Part shown: positions 1 to 12,547 of the stretch, piece after piece
Position numbering within the stretch: position 1 is the first letter of the stretch
How the letters are laid out: the number at the start of each line of letters is the position of its first letter
From: Cliona cf. orientalis
Taxonomy: Eukaryota > Porifera > Demospongiae > Clionaida > Clionaidae
Reading direction: 5' to 3'
Length of the DNA: 64,000 nt
Assembly (NCBI GenBank): GCA_963930775.1
Contig: OZ005700.1
Location: forward strand, 3,923,476 to 3,987,475
Notes under the pieces: generated by a model
What the model saw: the letters and a program-made list of their open reading frames with translations, nothing else
The model's database searches: none
Told to the model about the DNA's origin: nothing
Translations under genes and position numbers: made by a program

Positions 1-685
1 TAGTGAAAATCATTTTCTGGACTGTATGCACATACTTGTGTGTCTGCCGATACATCTGTGCATGGTTTCTGGTGTAGTTTTGCAGCGTAGCTATGGTTTA
101 CCTTGTTTTACTGTGCCCGGATGCTGGGCATAGCAATCAGGAATGCACTAGCTACACTTCTGGGACTCTCCCTGTTCCCAAGTTGTGTTGAGCAATAGTT
201 GTTGGCCATCACCTGGCAACCAAATTAAATGCCAGCTACTAGATGGGTGTGGGTGATTACAATGGTCTTAGACCAGCAAATTTGGGTACATTCACCATGC
301 ACCCCAATTAAGGTTTTACAACTGCGACCAACAATAGCAGAGGCAGAGAGCAGAGTACTCGGCTTACTTTTCTTTTACATACTTGTAGCTGGCAGGTGGC
401 CAATAGCTTACACTTTCCTGAGTGGTATCTACAGCTGTGCAACCGGCTGTACCTCTGAGTGCTCATCACCAGCCCATGTTAGCTGCATACAGGAACACTC
501 GTACCCATTTTATTTACCCTTAGCTAGTAGTAATTGTACCTTGTCATTGGTGGAGGTGGCCATGTGCAGGTTCTTGTTTTGCCATCAGCCTCACTGGACT
601 TCCACTACCAAGTAGCAGCTTTGCACAGGTGGTAGCTGTGAGCTTATGGGTATGCTTATTTTTTCTTTGTATGTACCTGTTGCAG
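1..685. other. Upstream intron or flank of the OXR1-like gene
   Basis: No exon could be supported here. The next downstream exon opens with the residues that normally close a LysM domain (VLYVPD), so the LysM exon and the start codon should lie to the left of the window and this stretch is probably intron. Short open frames here have no recognisable domain. Confidence 0.5.
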
Positions 686-3600
686 GTGTTGTATGTGCCA
701 GATCAAGATGAACTGGCCAAATTGGTCCCTCCTCCTTCCAACACCGAGCCACCAGTGACCAGCTCCATCAGCAGTGGGGACAGTGAGACTACCCCTACTA
801 CTATTACAGTGGAAGGAGGGGAGGGGGGAGAACGGGAGGCCGGAGAGGGAAAGGGAGAGGGAGAGAGAGTGGTAGGGGAGACTGAGGGAGAGACGAGTCC
901 TAAAACTGCTGATGCACACATCTCCATCTTATCAAAGTACATCAGTGAAGATCAAGTGAGTTTGCTTACATTGCCTTTTCGTGTTTGTTGGGATTGCTCT
1001 GTTGAGTTACTCACTCGCACTCTGTTTTCTTTTTGACACCAGGGCTGTGTCCATGGCAGCCTGGTGGTGAACAAGTCTACTCTGATGTTCACTCCCAACA
1101 ATCAAGACCCCCTGGTCAAAGAGCATGGTGTGGCAAAATTTGAGATCATCATTCCAATTGGTGATATCACATATGCTGCCATCACAAGCTCAGTGTCTCC
1201 ACCTAGGAGGTAAGACTCTCTCTCTCTCTCTTTCTTTCTTTCTCTCTTTCTCTCTCTTCCTCTCCTTTCCTCTCTCTCTCTATCTTATTCTCGATCTCTA
1301 TTTCTCTCCCTCTAGTTTCCTAGTATTCACTCATAGCATATTCACTCATTGTGACTCATACTCATTGTTCATGAATGCTGTCACAGAATAGTCTTATGAC
1401 ATCCACATGAGTACTTTTGTTTTATCACATTGTGTACCACAGGCGTTCATCTGCAGCTGCTGCTAAACATAGTGAGACTGCAACGCTGACTAGTGTTACT
1501 GAAGAGCAACATGATGACCAGCCTAGGGCTGAGCAGGATGGAGAGGATGTCAGTGAGACAGAGAGAGACGGTGGTGAGGGCGCGAAGGGAGAACCACTCG
1601 TGAATGGAGAAATGTCTGATGACGATGAGTTAAAGGAAAGCGAGGATGATGGTGGAAGAGAGAGGAGAAACAAGAAGGAAAGAAAAGAGGATGCCCCTCT
1701 CATCATCACAAGAACTTTAAGTGATGTAGAGACTAACGAGGAAGGGGCAGCCCCCTCTGTGACTGAACCATCACCACCTTCAGAGGATGCAGCACAGGTA
1801 GAACTAGCAGCAGAGCCCAGACAGGAACAAAGCACGGACCTTCAATCTTCCAACAGCCCACCTGAAAACAGAGGGAAGGAGAAGGATGTGGAAATGCTCT
1901 CACAGGAGGATCTGACCAACATGAATGATGACGTAATGGCTGATACAGGAGCGGTGGAGCCTCCTGGTGCCCAGACACAAGCTCAGCACTCATCCCACCC
2001 GTCTGAGTCATCTGACAGTGTGACCTCGCTGGATGCACTGCTGGCAGACTCCCCCTACTTCCTGCATCTCTGTGTCACTCCCAAGTCACTTCATTCGTAC
2101 ACGTACACGCCCATCAACAGTACCGTGGGTATTGATATCCCTCGCTCTAAGTCGATGGAGGTCAGAGATACCCTTGCTGTTGAGGATGTCAAGAAGTCAA
2201 GATCACTATCACCTCCTGTCGTTCATCATGTCAGAAACAAGTTCTGTTTTGCAGTCATTGACAAAAGGTGTGTGTGTGTGTGTGTGCGTGCGCTTGCGCA
2301 CACGAGTACATGTATAATATACATTTGTACATGTATATAGACTAATGAATTATCCATTTTCGTGGCTCGCACTAACAACGGAAATTTCCTAGTGTATTTG
2401 TGTTTCTGAGGGAGTAGGTATAGGTGTGTGAGTGATTGTCGAGTGTACATTCAACATTGAGTTTTTTGTAAATTCTAACAATCACCAGCTTGTTATGGTT
2501 TCTGTTTTGTGTGTATGTGTGGCAGACTTGATGACTTGGTGGAGTTCATCTCCCAGCACCACCCTACCTCCAGGCTCATCACTGCTCCTCCTACCGCTAC
2601 CCAGTGCTGGATCAATGAAGCCTATGAGTTCATCAATGTAGGGGCATTCCCCTCCACTGAGGTACATTTACATGTGTGTACATAATACCGTATACCGTAG
2701 ATCGGGATATTTTCGCCGGTAAAATATTTCACTTGTAAATTTTTCGTGTAGTCTAATTTTCGCCGCCAGGCTGAACTTTGTATAGGTCGTCATACATTAC
2801 TCAAATATTTCGCGCGTTTAATTTTCGCCACCTAAGCAAATGACGAAAAATTTTTAACGGTAAAAATTTCCCAATCTACTGTAGCCAAAAACATTCACTG
2901 GACAAAAAAATTCCAGCAAATATTTCTATAGTGCAAAGATAGCTGGGCTTGGCGACGAGTTTTCATCAATTGCTGTAAAGACCACCACAACTTCTATACA
3001 GCTACGTAACCATTAACACAGGATAAAATTTATAATTTTGGTTATGAGAGCAGGGGGTAAAATTATCAAAAACATTCTAGTGAAATTCCGGCTATACAGG
3101 TCGTATTACGTCTTGATTACGTACTGTAAGTATACAAATATTTCCATGCATATCTGATGTTTCTCGTAGGACTTATCATTTCGAGATGATCACTTCCAGT
3201 CATCATCCTGGGAGGTAAGTTACTTGTTGAAATTTTCCATTATCACTGTTATGATTTCCATGTACATGTATGTAAATCCTATACAGATTTACAGTCTGAA
3301 TGATGTTCCTAGGAGTAGGTAAGTTGATATCAAGTGCTCTATTTTGAGATTTGATCATTGTATATCTGCGCTGAAGCTGAAACTAACTCTCTATCTCTCT
3401 CCACTTCTCCCTTCCTCCCTTTTCCCTCTGTCCTCCTCTCTCTCTCTCTCTCTTTCTCTCCCTGTGCCCCTTTCCCCACCCTTTTGTTTCTCTCTGTCCC
3501 TCTCTCCCTCACTCTCTCAGAATTGAGCGCATGGAGGTTGAAGCCCACCTTCCCCTACCTAACTTGTCAGATTCCTCTGATCTCGTGATGGATGATCACA

Positions 3601-5799
3601 TCAGGAAGGTAATCAGCTGACTGTCTGTGTACATCAATAGTAGATATTTTAACTAGTGACATGCATAGCCCTGTTTGGGGTGAGCCTGAGCTTTCCGTGG
3701 GACTGGAATAGATGAGACTTGAAATAATTTGTGAAGACCATGGAAACTGATCCAAGTAGACCATGACAGTCATAGTTGCTGTGTACCTGCTCGATAGCCT
3801 CCTCCATACCAACAGTTAATAGCTTCCTTAGTCTGGCAAGACTGGCACACAGACTAACAGCTGCATAGCTGCCTCTGTTGTACAGTCTCAGTGAATAGCA
3901 TATCTATCTCTCGTTAGCTGCCCTTTATTGTACAGTCTCAGTTAGCAGCAGCATGTTTATCTCTATCGCCTTGTTTAATTAATAGCCGCTCCTCACACTG
4001 ACTATGATTGACGATGAATTGTATCGCTCTCTGCTCCTTTGCTATGTGGAGCCTTACTTCGCTCTGATTAGCGATAGCAATTTCTAGTTCTTATCTTGTA
4101 GTGTAAATTTGCAATTCGCTAAATTAGAACAGCGTATAATATACAGTCCAGGCATGAGATTATGCAATAGACTATTTCAAATGTAGCCATGCTAGGCATA
4201 TTTCGCATGACTGACGTACCATGATATACATAGAATTTGCGCATAGCTGTACCATTTATGTGGGGCTCGCCCCAATTGAAGATCTAGTATCTTCTTCCTA
4301 CATAAAGACGGAAAGCTCCCATATTTAAATTCACTACACTGAATTTCCAGTTACCAAGTAAATGTGTATGGAGATGTCCAGAAGTAGAAAGTGCTACCTG
4401 CAGCAGCTATCTGTAGCATGACATCGTAGTTCATGGTTCAGGCAAGGTGGATCCATAGACAACTGGTCTTGAACCTTTGCTACACCTTGTACAATAGTGA
4501 TCGGGTATCACCATAGCAGCTGGTGTAGTAGCGACGGTAATAAGAATACAGGTGTGGTGATTCACCTCCAGCTGATGACCCAGCCATCAGGTGTATCGCT
4601 AGGGTCAACCCATTTCGATTATGCATAGCATTGTATGGGTATATACAGTGGAACCCCTCTGTTCTGGGCACCCTAGGGACAGCTTCGAGTGTCCTGATTA
4701 AAGGAGGTGTTTCCATTTCAGGGGTGTAACTGTCTGTGATTCTTCATCATTCTAGCATTCCCTGTACATGTGCACATGTATACCGTAGGTCGGGTTTTAA
4801 TTGCGAGTATCTATTAATTGCGAATTGTGAATTTTTCTACGTTTCGCAATTAATAGATTCACAAACATAAACGTGCACATATACCGTAGATCTGGAAATT
4901 TTCGTGTACAGAAACTTTCGTATGATAAATTTTCGTGTAAAAATATTTTCGTAGGAACGACCCCTTACCGCATTAGCGTTAAATAGTGCATACTAATTTT
5001 TGGTAAGATTAATTTTTGTAGCCGCCACCGACTACGAAAATATTTTTACAACGAAAATTTCCAGATTTACGGTAGTATAGTACGGTACGGAGTCGTCCAT
5101 CGCAATTATTGGATTCGCTATTTGGCCTGACTTGACTAGAACGCAATCATTAAACTACGCAATTAAAACCCGTCCTACGGTAGTATGTGGAATCAGGAGG
5201 GGAAATATGTTCCTGATCCTGGCCTCTGGGTCAATCCCTGAGTACTAGTACATGTGTACATGCACATCGTGTACAATTGGAAACACAGTGTCCTTGTACA
5301 TGTGCATACCTACACACACTCTTTTTCACAGATGATGTTTCATTTGCCATATAAAGCAGTTGGCCGTGACTGGTACCTGATCTACAGCACCTTCAAGCAT
5401 GGTATCAGCCTGAAGACTCTCTACCGCAACATGATGTTGTTCGAGAATGAAGATTCACCTATTCTGCTGATTGTCAGAGATGAGCAGAAAAAGGTAATTA
5501 AAGATTTCCCAGATATCCTACTATATAGTGCCCAGATATCCTGCAGTGCTCTCTGTGGCCATTGGCCAGTGTAAATCCGTAAATTGGACAGGGATAAAGC
5601 TAGGATTCTGTCCTCACATTCCTTTGCATTGCGGTCTTGTGTTTGGCCAAGAAAGATTTATTAATATTTTTCATATTTCGCAAGCTTGGCACCACATGCA
5701 AGATCTTTACATCATGTTTTGAAGTGGTGTGTTAGTAATTGACAAGATTAACTACACTGGGCCTTGATAGAGGTGCAGAACAGAACCTTCCCTCCCCCC

Positions 5800-5830
<31 letters not shown>

Positions 5831-7732
5831 ACTGATCAAACATATTTTGTGATAGGCATGGTACATATAGCTGTGCTATGTCTATCTCATCATTTGCAGC
5901 TATTTGGAGCAGCTGTGACCTGTCGGATTAGAATCAGTGAAAAGTTCTATGGCACAGGGGAGTCATTTTTGTACTTGTTTGATGAGAATGGGAATCTGAA
6001 GATCTTCCCCTGGACTGGACTCAACAACTATGTTGTCAAGGGAAACAGTGATAGTTTCTCAATTGGCAGTGGAGAGTAAGTTTTCTTTTGTAGTTTCATA
6101 CCTCCTCTGCAAAGGAAAGGGTTGACCTGGTGACATTTGAGCAGTTTTGTGCAAGCCAACCAGATAGTAGCTCTATTTGCTTAGTGCTAACGTACCAGGA
6201 CACAGCTCTATGATTTTGCATTATATTGCATTGTGTGGACCAGTGCTTGACGATTGCATAACTTGGTTATACTTGTGAGTTATGTGCCTGTTCAACCTAT
6301 AAACTGTCACCAAACCCTATGAAGTGGAGGTGAGTTCAGAGTGTCATGGTAAAGGGTGTGTGGTGTGGTAGTGGTCGTCACAAGTACGGGTGCGCAGTAG
6401 CTATTGCAATCTTGCCATGTGCCAATGGAAGTGCTAACAGAATAATGAGTCCATTTAAGCATCCCAGTGCATCGGACATGGATGCTGTTTTTGACTCCCT
6501 AGCAATGTGCCATTGAATACCTCAGTACTTGAAATTGTCATAATAATGAAAACTTGACCACATCCCCAGTAGCTGCATAGTTCTAATGGCGTATGTGGTA
6601 AATGGTCGTTAATATAGCAATCGATGCCGGCGCCTCAATTGCAGAGATGGAGTCTGAGACCAACTCTCGACCTCGATAGGGACAAGTTTTGATGCTTCAG
6701 TCATAGGAGATGAACTTGACAGAACAGTACAGCTTCCGAACTTCAGATCGGTTGTGCCTTGGTGCATGCTATATATAGCGCAAGGCTAGCTTTATTTATC
6801 CACGGGATTACATCAGCCAAGAGAACACGTGAAGTTCGGCCAGCGGTACTCGTCGGAGAAAGTAGCACTCGGCTTTAAATGTATTCGCTGGATACAGGCA
6901 TCGATACTCTACATACATACCGATTTTCAAGTTTCTGAAAGGCTCCATTGAGGCCCTGGATTTTCTCATAATTACCTCATAGATTACCTGAGAGATTACA
7001 CCATAGGTTTCATCATACATTACACCACAATTACCTCATAACCACAGAAAAGTAAATTTGTAAGTACTGGGGATGTAATGAAAAACCTAGACTACATCCA
7101 GAGTCCCTCATGAATACGCCGCCATAATTCGAACTAGGACACATTGACAAACTGCACATGCTCCGTATACGCGAATATTGGGGCACGCGGCTTGAGCCGG
7201 TTGATCCGGACGCCTGCTGTGTGCTAGACTGAATAGGGAAATCCCCCCGAGTGCAAGCTCACCAAAGAAAGCAAACTGAGAGAATCGCCATGTCTCGTCG
7301 ATAGTCCACGATCTCTTCTACGCTAGGTTCGAATTTTGGGTCTCAACACCCTGTCATGCGAGCTAAACATTTTGAAGCAGTCTTCACCCCAATTTCGTCA
7401 TAATTTCATCATTACTTTCATCATCATTTCATTATTACTTTCATCATTAATTACCTCATCGCGAGGCCGAATCGATTTGTGAATTGGGACTCGGGATGTA
7501 ATAATAATTATTATTAATCTGTAGAGTATATGGTAAAGGGTCGTCCATTACTCTGCTAATCTCTTTCTCCCCCCCCCCCCCTCCCCCCTCTCACAGTGGC
7601 CATCCAGGGCTATGGCTGGATGAATCTTTCTATCATGGTGCAACTTATAGATGCTCAACCTTCAATAATGACTGTTTAGCTAGCAGTGAGGAATTCATCT
7701 GCAGTGGTGTAGAGGCTTGGGGCTTTTTGTAA
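686..7732 (+). CDS. OXR1: OXR1/NCOA7-like TLDc-domain protein, 5' partial, 10 exons
   Basis: Family role: oxidation-resistance proteins protect against oxidative stress, and their TLDc domain binds the V-ATPase. Exons read as 686-955, 1043-1209, 1443-2267, 2526-2661, 3170-3214, 3287-3318, 3521-3608, 5332-5493, 5900-6075 and 7597-7732. They join in frame to 678 residues plus a TAA stop. The first exon opens with VLYVPD, the end of the LysM domain in OXR1/NCOA7. Exons 1-2 give a GRAM-like segment (GSLVVNKSTLMFTPNNQDPL, then PIGDITYA). Exon 3 is a long acidic Ser/Glu-rich linker. The TLDc domain spans the last three exons, with GRDWYLIYSTFKHGISLKTL, YGTGESFLYLF and a final LWLDESFYHG...FICSGVEAWGFL stop. 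OXR1 and NCOA7 are vertebrate duplicates, so either name fits. Introns 7 and 9 carry MITEs. The missing LysM exon is off the window. Confidence 0.93.
2693..2883. repeat. MITE with TACCGTAGAT-type inverted ends (OXR1 intron)
   Basis: The left end reads taccgtagatcgggatattt and the right end is its imperfect reverse complement (aaatttcccaatctactgta). Both ends start with TA. The interior is rich in ttttcg/cgaaaa motifs, like the other TACCGTA elements of this window. It lies in the intron after exon 2526-2661. Confidence 0.75.
4781..5182. repeat. Outer MITE with TACCGTAGGTCGGG ends, carrying a nested MITE
   Basis: The left end taccgtaggtcgggttttaa is matched by the right end ttaaaacccgtcctacggta. 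Inner arms also pair (attgcgaa.../...cgcaatta). The centre is interrupted by a second element at 4882-5074. It lies in the OXR1-like gene intron between exons 3521-3608 and 5332-5493. Confidence 0.8.
4882..5074. repeat. MITE nested inside the 4781-5182 MITE
   Basis: The ends are taccgtagatctggaaattt and aaatttccagatttacggta, near-perfect inverted repeats, with further paired arms of ttttcgtg/acgaaaa type. It belongs to the same family as 2693-2883 but differs from the host element, so it inserted later. Confidence 0.8.
5794..5832. repeat. Poly(C) run followed by (AC)n
   Basis: About 23 consecutive C residues run directly into a CA dinucleotide repeat, just before the acceptor of the OXR1-like exon at 5900. 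Confidence 0.9.
6559..7076. repeat. MITE family D, copy 1 (OXR1 intron)
   Basis: The ends acatccccagta and tactggggatgt are inverted repeats. The interior (for example the block around gcagagatggagtctgag and ccacgggattac) is shared with 60878-61364 in the same orientation. It is immediately followed by a second, different MITE at 7093. Confidence 0.75.
7093..7500. repeat. MITE family E, copy 1 (OXR1 intron)
   Basis: The ends are tacatccagagtccc and gggactcgggatgta. The interior (cgccgccataattcgaact, cgcggcttgagccggttga) is shared with 61383-61769 and 61787-62193. All three copies are 387-408 bp, typical of a non-autonomous DNA transposon family. Confidence 0.82.
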
Positions 7733-8525
7733 CATCCGGGCAGGTCCATTAACAACAAAATCCTCAAAATCTAGTGTCACTGGAGCTGTTACTTGTTTTG
7801 TATCTAGTTGGTGTCATTGTGTGTGTGTGTTGCTCTATTCATGTTGACGACTTACATCGAGCCAATTTCCTTTTTTGTGTCTCATTGTGTCACTGTTTTT
7901 CTGTCGATTTTTTGTAGCATCTTACAATTATTGTGATAATACTGTACATCTGCATCATGATCAAATCCATTAATTATTTCCTAGTACCCATGACACTGTC
8001 TGTGCAGTCACATAGTTGTGGCTCTAATTGTGCATATTATAATATATTGTTGGGTGCGTAGTGAATATGACCCATGACCGCTCTCATCATCCGCCTACCC
8101 TATGATCACCCACACCCTCAATCCGATTGCCAACAATTTGCCTATAAAAATTGTGGTTGCTAGGTGATAGCCAACAATGCTGACTACATAACATACCAGG
8201 TACATGCATCAATACAATCATATTATTGGTACATTTCTTAATGTGTTCTGCTGATGTAATAATTGGTGAGGCTTACATCATCCCTTTAGTTAACTAGTAA
8301 CAATTAATGATACCATACATGCAGGGGATTTACTTGCTGGCCACTATCATAATCATCCTTCCTGGAATATTATACTGCACCCTTGGTCATGGTAAACTGA
8401 GGGCTAATAATAATAATACAGAATCTGATGCTTTTATAGCCTTTGATCATGCAGAGATGTGCTTGTTATGCATAAGTTGGCCGATTGTGATGGGAGACTC
8501 TGACTCTGGACGTCCGGACGAGGCA
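7733..8525. other. Intergenic, no gene seen
   Basis: This is the 3' flank of the OXR1-like gene. It holds a short (GT)n run near 7818 and AT-rich sequence. A short open frame at 8307-8561 begins with a hydrophobic stretch but runs into the MITE arm at 8526 and has no domain, so it is not called. Confidence 0.6.
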
Positions 8526-8767
8526 ATAATAATTGAAGGGTCGAGAACCAGAGTGGCCTAACCCCAAATTGAATGTGGGAAATTGTCTGAAAAGCTCAAA
8601 AATGGACTAAAAACCAAACACCATACTCTACCAAATCACTTAAATTTTCAAAAATGTGAATTTTCTGTTGCTCATGAAATGGATTTTAAACGTGTTTTCA
8701 AGATTAGGGGGGCTAACTCAACATTTGTGGGTTAGGCCACTCTGGTTCTGAGCCCTTCAATTATTAT
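8526..8767. repeat. MITE with 39-bp terminal inverted repeats
   Basis: The left arm 8526-8564 and right arm 8729-8767 are reverse complements over 39 bp with about three mismatches (left core agagtggcctaaccc, right core gggttaggccactct). The element is 242 bp and AT-rich inside, with no coding capacity. Confidence 0.88.
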
Positions 8768-8910
8768 CATAATATTACACCCCACAGTACATACAAGATC
8801 AATTATTAAAATTAATAGCAAAGATTGATCCGTGCATAATAATTAGTGAGTCGGTGCATTATTGCATAAAAAACACACACACACACACAATCATACGTAC
8901 AGCATAAAAA

Positions 8911-11900
8911 TCATCTGTTGTTGAGTGTTGAGTTGGGATAAAGGTAGACATGGCCCACACTTGCATACGTTGATGGAAGTGTATAGAGCCCTGTCTTCAA
9001 TGCAGTGATGCTGCTCTGCCCTGTCTTCAATGCAGTGATGCTGCTCTGCCCGTGATTGTCCAGCAGTGTTGGATTGGCCTGCATGCTTGAGTTAGAGTCA
9101 GTAGCTGCAAGGTACAAATGAAGAGTTAGAGTTCTGGACACACTTGCAGCTTGAAAGGTGGATAAAATAAATGATGGAGATAGTATGTCGTTGTCGGAAA
9201 ATTGAGACTGAGCGGTGGAGTGAGACGCATTGTTATGATGTGTCTGATTTGAGTCGCCGGTGCTGGTCGAGGGTGAACTGACTGGTACTGATTTTCCAGT
9301 ATCCTCTACGCCAGGATCCTGCAGAGATACGTGTATGAAAATGATCATGACCAAGAGTATGTAGCAATCAAAACTAATTAGCAATAAAATTAATAGTGAT
9401 TAAATCATAGGTGCTTAGGGATGTGATGTCTATTTACCTAAAATCGTTTCAATAATTATCAGTATATATAATTATTATAACTGAAGCCTTTGACATGGTT
9501 TTAAACAGATGAGCTGGTGACTTTTCTAGCTTTGATGCAGGTGTGCCCATGGCTTTGTTGCACTACAAATTGGAGTCATTTCATCGCTTACCAGAGTCTC
9601 TGACTATAATATTATAGTAGTGCTGTTGTATAGAGGCACTACTGCTATATTGCACACGAGCTTCAGCATACTCCTACTATTTTGTGCAGACTTATACAGG
9701 AACTGTCACACTCACACAGTCATTCAGACATGCATGCACATATTATGCACACACCCATGTAGAAGTTAACCCTAATACCTCACCATCTTAGCGTTATGCG
9801 GTGGCATATCTAGAAGTTAGTGGGCCCACCACCACCAAGAAGGGGGGCATGCTCCCCCAGAAAAGTTTGAAGATTATAGGTATTCTGAGGTGTGTTCTGG
9901 CGCATTCTGGAAGGTCCTGAAACCTTGCACAAAGTAGCTACATTTGTAACAAATTGACCTTTAAATATTGTTTGGTTGCACTGGAGGTCCAGCAGCAATA
10001 TTATAATCTGTTGGAATGTCATCAGTAGTGCTGGCAATGTGAGGGTGGCCTTGAAGGGTGTGGCTTACGAGCAGCCTAAAATGGCTAACTTAGGCATGTA
10101 CTCAGGCTCACGCCCTGGGATTCCGATTAGATTTAACAGTCTCAGCCAATAAGTTCTATCATAGTGCTGTCAATCAGGTAGGTGATAAATTATTCTTATT
10201 TGTGCTATAATTTTCATGATAGCTAGTTAGCTACAGCCAATCATAGCCAATGATTCACTAGGGAAGAAGTAAAATTAACCAAGGCACAGGCCCATGTAGG
10301 CTCTGGTGTAGCTACGCCACTGGCATTATGATGTAGCATACCAAAACTTGTATCAACATGAGTGTAAAGTTGGAAAATGATACAGTCCACTATGACCGGC
10401 ATGAATCTGAGGCTCCTATACATGAACGCACATGTATCAACAACTTGAAATCTCATATTATACACAGTTGATGAGAGTTATGCTCTTCAGTACACTACAC
10501 ACTGTCATCCAGTATGCCTATGAATACAGGGGTTTATCTGCATAGAGCCCAGCAGGGTGTGCCCTCCCCCCCCCCCCCCCCCCCCAAATTTACAAAAAAA
10601 TTAATTAAAATTCATGAGATTTCACGATTAAATGCACACAGCTCTTGTTTTATTATTGTACTCCATAATAATATATCCATTATTTGCTCTAAATCACAGT
10701 CAGATAATTTATTTGGTCCTTCAATGGCAATTTTCATTAAACTGCTGAGGTTAGTGTCCGTTAGTCGATTTCTAAGTCTAGTCTTTATTGCATGACTATC
10801 TGAATATAATAGTATCACCTGAACTAATTATGTTGAAGTGTTACTTAGGTGCCTTTATGGGAACATTAATATTAATTTATGCTTTAGCTTCCCACACTTC
10901 GCACGGTAGGGGGCACATCCCCCTCCTGCACCCACCCCCTTGGGCCGCCAAGATGGCCCATTACTTCAACTTCTCCCATGTTTCCCTCCCTAAATTTTTG
11001 GGCCAGATAAAACCCTGGAATAGCATACCACACGGAACCAAATTAAACAAACAGTTCTTTAAGCTGAATGGCAGGCCATAACAGTAGCCAATTATGCTAT
11101 ACTATCGACTTGCAATAATTTCTATGCTCCTTCATTATACAACACAGTTGACTTGACGACCCTTACCTATGATGGGCATGAGCAATATTATTTAGCCTCG
11201 TTCCCAGGCCGGAACGAGGCTAAATATTATTATACAGTTGAACCTCTAATAAAGGACCCACTGAGAAAGGGACACTGTTTGGGGTCCCAAACACTACCAT
11301 TCCCTATAGTTTCTATTCATTGAGAACCTCTGAGAAGAGGACAACCTCTCTATAACTATTAAGGGACAAAACAGCTGAATTTATATTGCTCCCAGTGTCC
11401 TTTGCTTGGATGTTCGACTGTACCTACTGTACTGATACCCGGATCAGGATCAAAATTGATCAGGGCCATTTTTGGACCTTGATTGCTTGATTGCACCGCT
11501 AAAAGAGTCTTGACCCTTGATTGCCAATCAGGGGTGGGCGGGGTGTGGGTGAATTAAGTCCAAGGCTAGGACAAGACCCATCTTCACCTTGATCTGAGCA
11601 GCGCAAACACATGTCTTAATCGCTTGATCATCTCCAATTTTACAGCTTGACCGCTTGATCTCACTTTGATCCCGGTCGCAGGTGTCAGTATAGCAGGTAT
11701 ATATGTGACCAGAGCTGATATGTGACCACCCCGGGCCCCTGAGGTATGGCCAAGCAAACACAGCGAATGTGACCCTTACAAAGTACAAACACGTTTGAAG
11801 CAAAATCAATTTTTGACATCTTGGCCTCTTGCTAAGATACCTACATCTAGGGATTCATACAAATGTCGAGTGTGCAAGGGGTCCTATACTTTTAGTACAT

Positions 11901-12350
11901 TGATGCCCTTGCCCATCCCCATACGGAGGCTGATTCAGGGGTGGATCCTTACATCTGGGCGTAGTTTATGATGGGTAGCCACCATCTTTATACAATTTCT
12001 GGATCAGTTCCTGCCATATCTCTAGGATCCGACAGAGGTACCCATTCCCGGTCCCCTTAGCAATATATTGTGATGACCTACTTCAATTGTGGGGAGGGGG
12101 GCACCAGTACAGTACTCCTGGTACTGAAGCAACAGCCTTGCTACATATCCTTGTCGTAATGAAAGGGTATCCCAATTATTAAACATCAGTCATGCAACAA
12201 ACTAAATTTGATTTTGTATTTTCTCACCTTATCCTTGCAGAGAGAGACTGTGATGTGGAGAAAGAGCACCCCCAGGGCATAGCTGGCGCCAAAAAACACG
12301 AAGAAGTGAAAGAGAATCCAACTGCTTCGCTGACTAGATCTGCTGGCCAT
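8911..12350 (-). CDS. Candidate small Ser/Thr-rich membrane or secreted protein, two exons
   Basis: Not recognised. Proposed exon 1 (12350-12228) starts at an ATG and encodes 41 residues with a strong hydrophobic segment (FHFFVFFGASYALGVLFLHI), ending in a good donor (AAG|GTGAGA). Proposed exon 2 (9318-8911) follows a good acceptor (CTCTGCAG|GATCC), opens in the same phase and runs to a stop. It is rich in Ser, Thr and Asn with NxS/T sites and a perfect 10-residue duplication (TGQSSITALK type). The joined product would be 176 residues. Its start codon lies 198 bp from the EXT1-like start on the opposite strand, suggesting a shared promoter. Middle exons may be missing, because the implied intron is 2.9 kb. 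A spurious model is possible. Confidence 0.35.
10566..10585. repeat. Poly(C) run
   Basis: About 20 consecutive C residues in otherwise AT-rich sequence. Confidence 0.95.
11184..11230. repeat. Near-perfect palindrome built from paired 'gcctcgttcc' ends
   Basis: The sequence reads aatattatttagcctcgttcc, a 6-nt spacer, then its near-exact reverse complement. The core gcctcgttccc also forms the ends of the small MITE at 21918-21991, so this looks like two element ends fused head-to-head or a minimal internally deleted copy. Confidence 0.7.
11233..11422. repeat. Probable MITE with tacagttgaacctc-type ends
   Basis: The left end is tacagttgaacctctaataa; the right end, reverse complemented, is tacagtcgaacatccaagca, a partial match. 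The interior holds paired ggacc.../...gtcc blocks. A related left end (tacagtggaacccctc) is seen near 4647. Confidence 0.5.
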
Positions 12351-12547
12351 TCCTAAGCCTGGAATACATGCCCAGTAAGTTCGTTTTGCTTTGTTGTAAG
12401 CCACACCCTTAGGTTATCGAAGGCTACGCCCTAACACGTACACGTACACAGGTATGCGATACCACCTGGAACGTGACATGGGCTCATTAACTTACCATAA
12501 TTATCTCTGTCTGTTAATTAATTAACGCTTCAGGCGCCGCCCAAGTT

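Noticed and set aside
656..942. Reverse-strand frames of Ser/Pro-rich composition
   Set aside because: They lie antisense to the OXR1-like first exon and mirror its Glu/Gly-rich repeat.
8307..8561. An 84-codon frame with a hydrophobic start
   Set aside because: It runs into the inverted arm of the MITE at 8526, has no domain and no splice partner.
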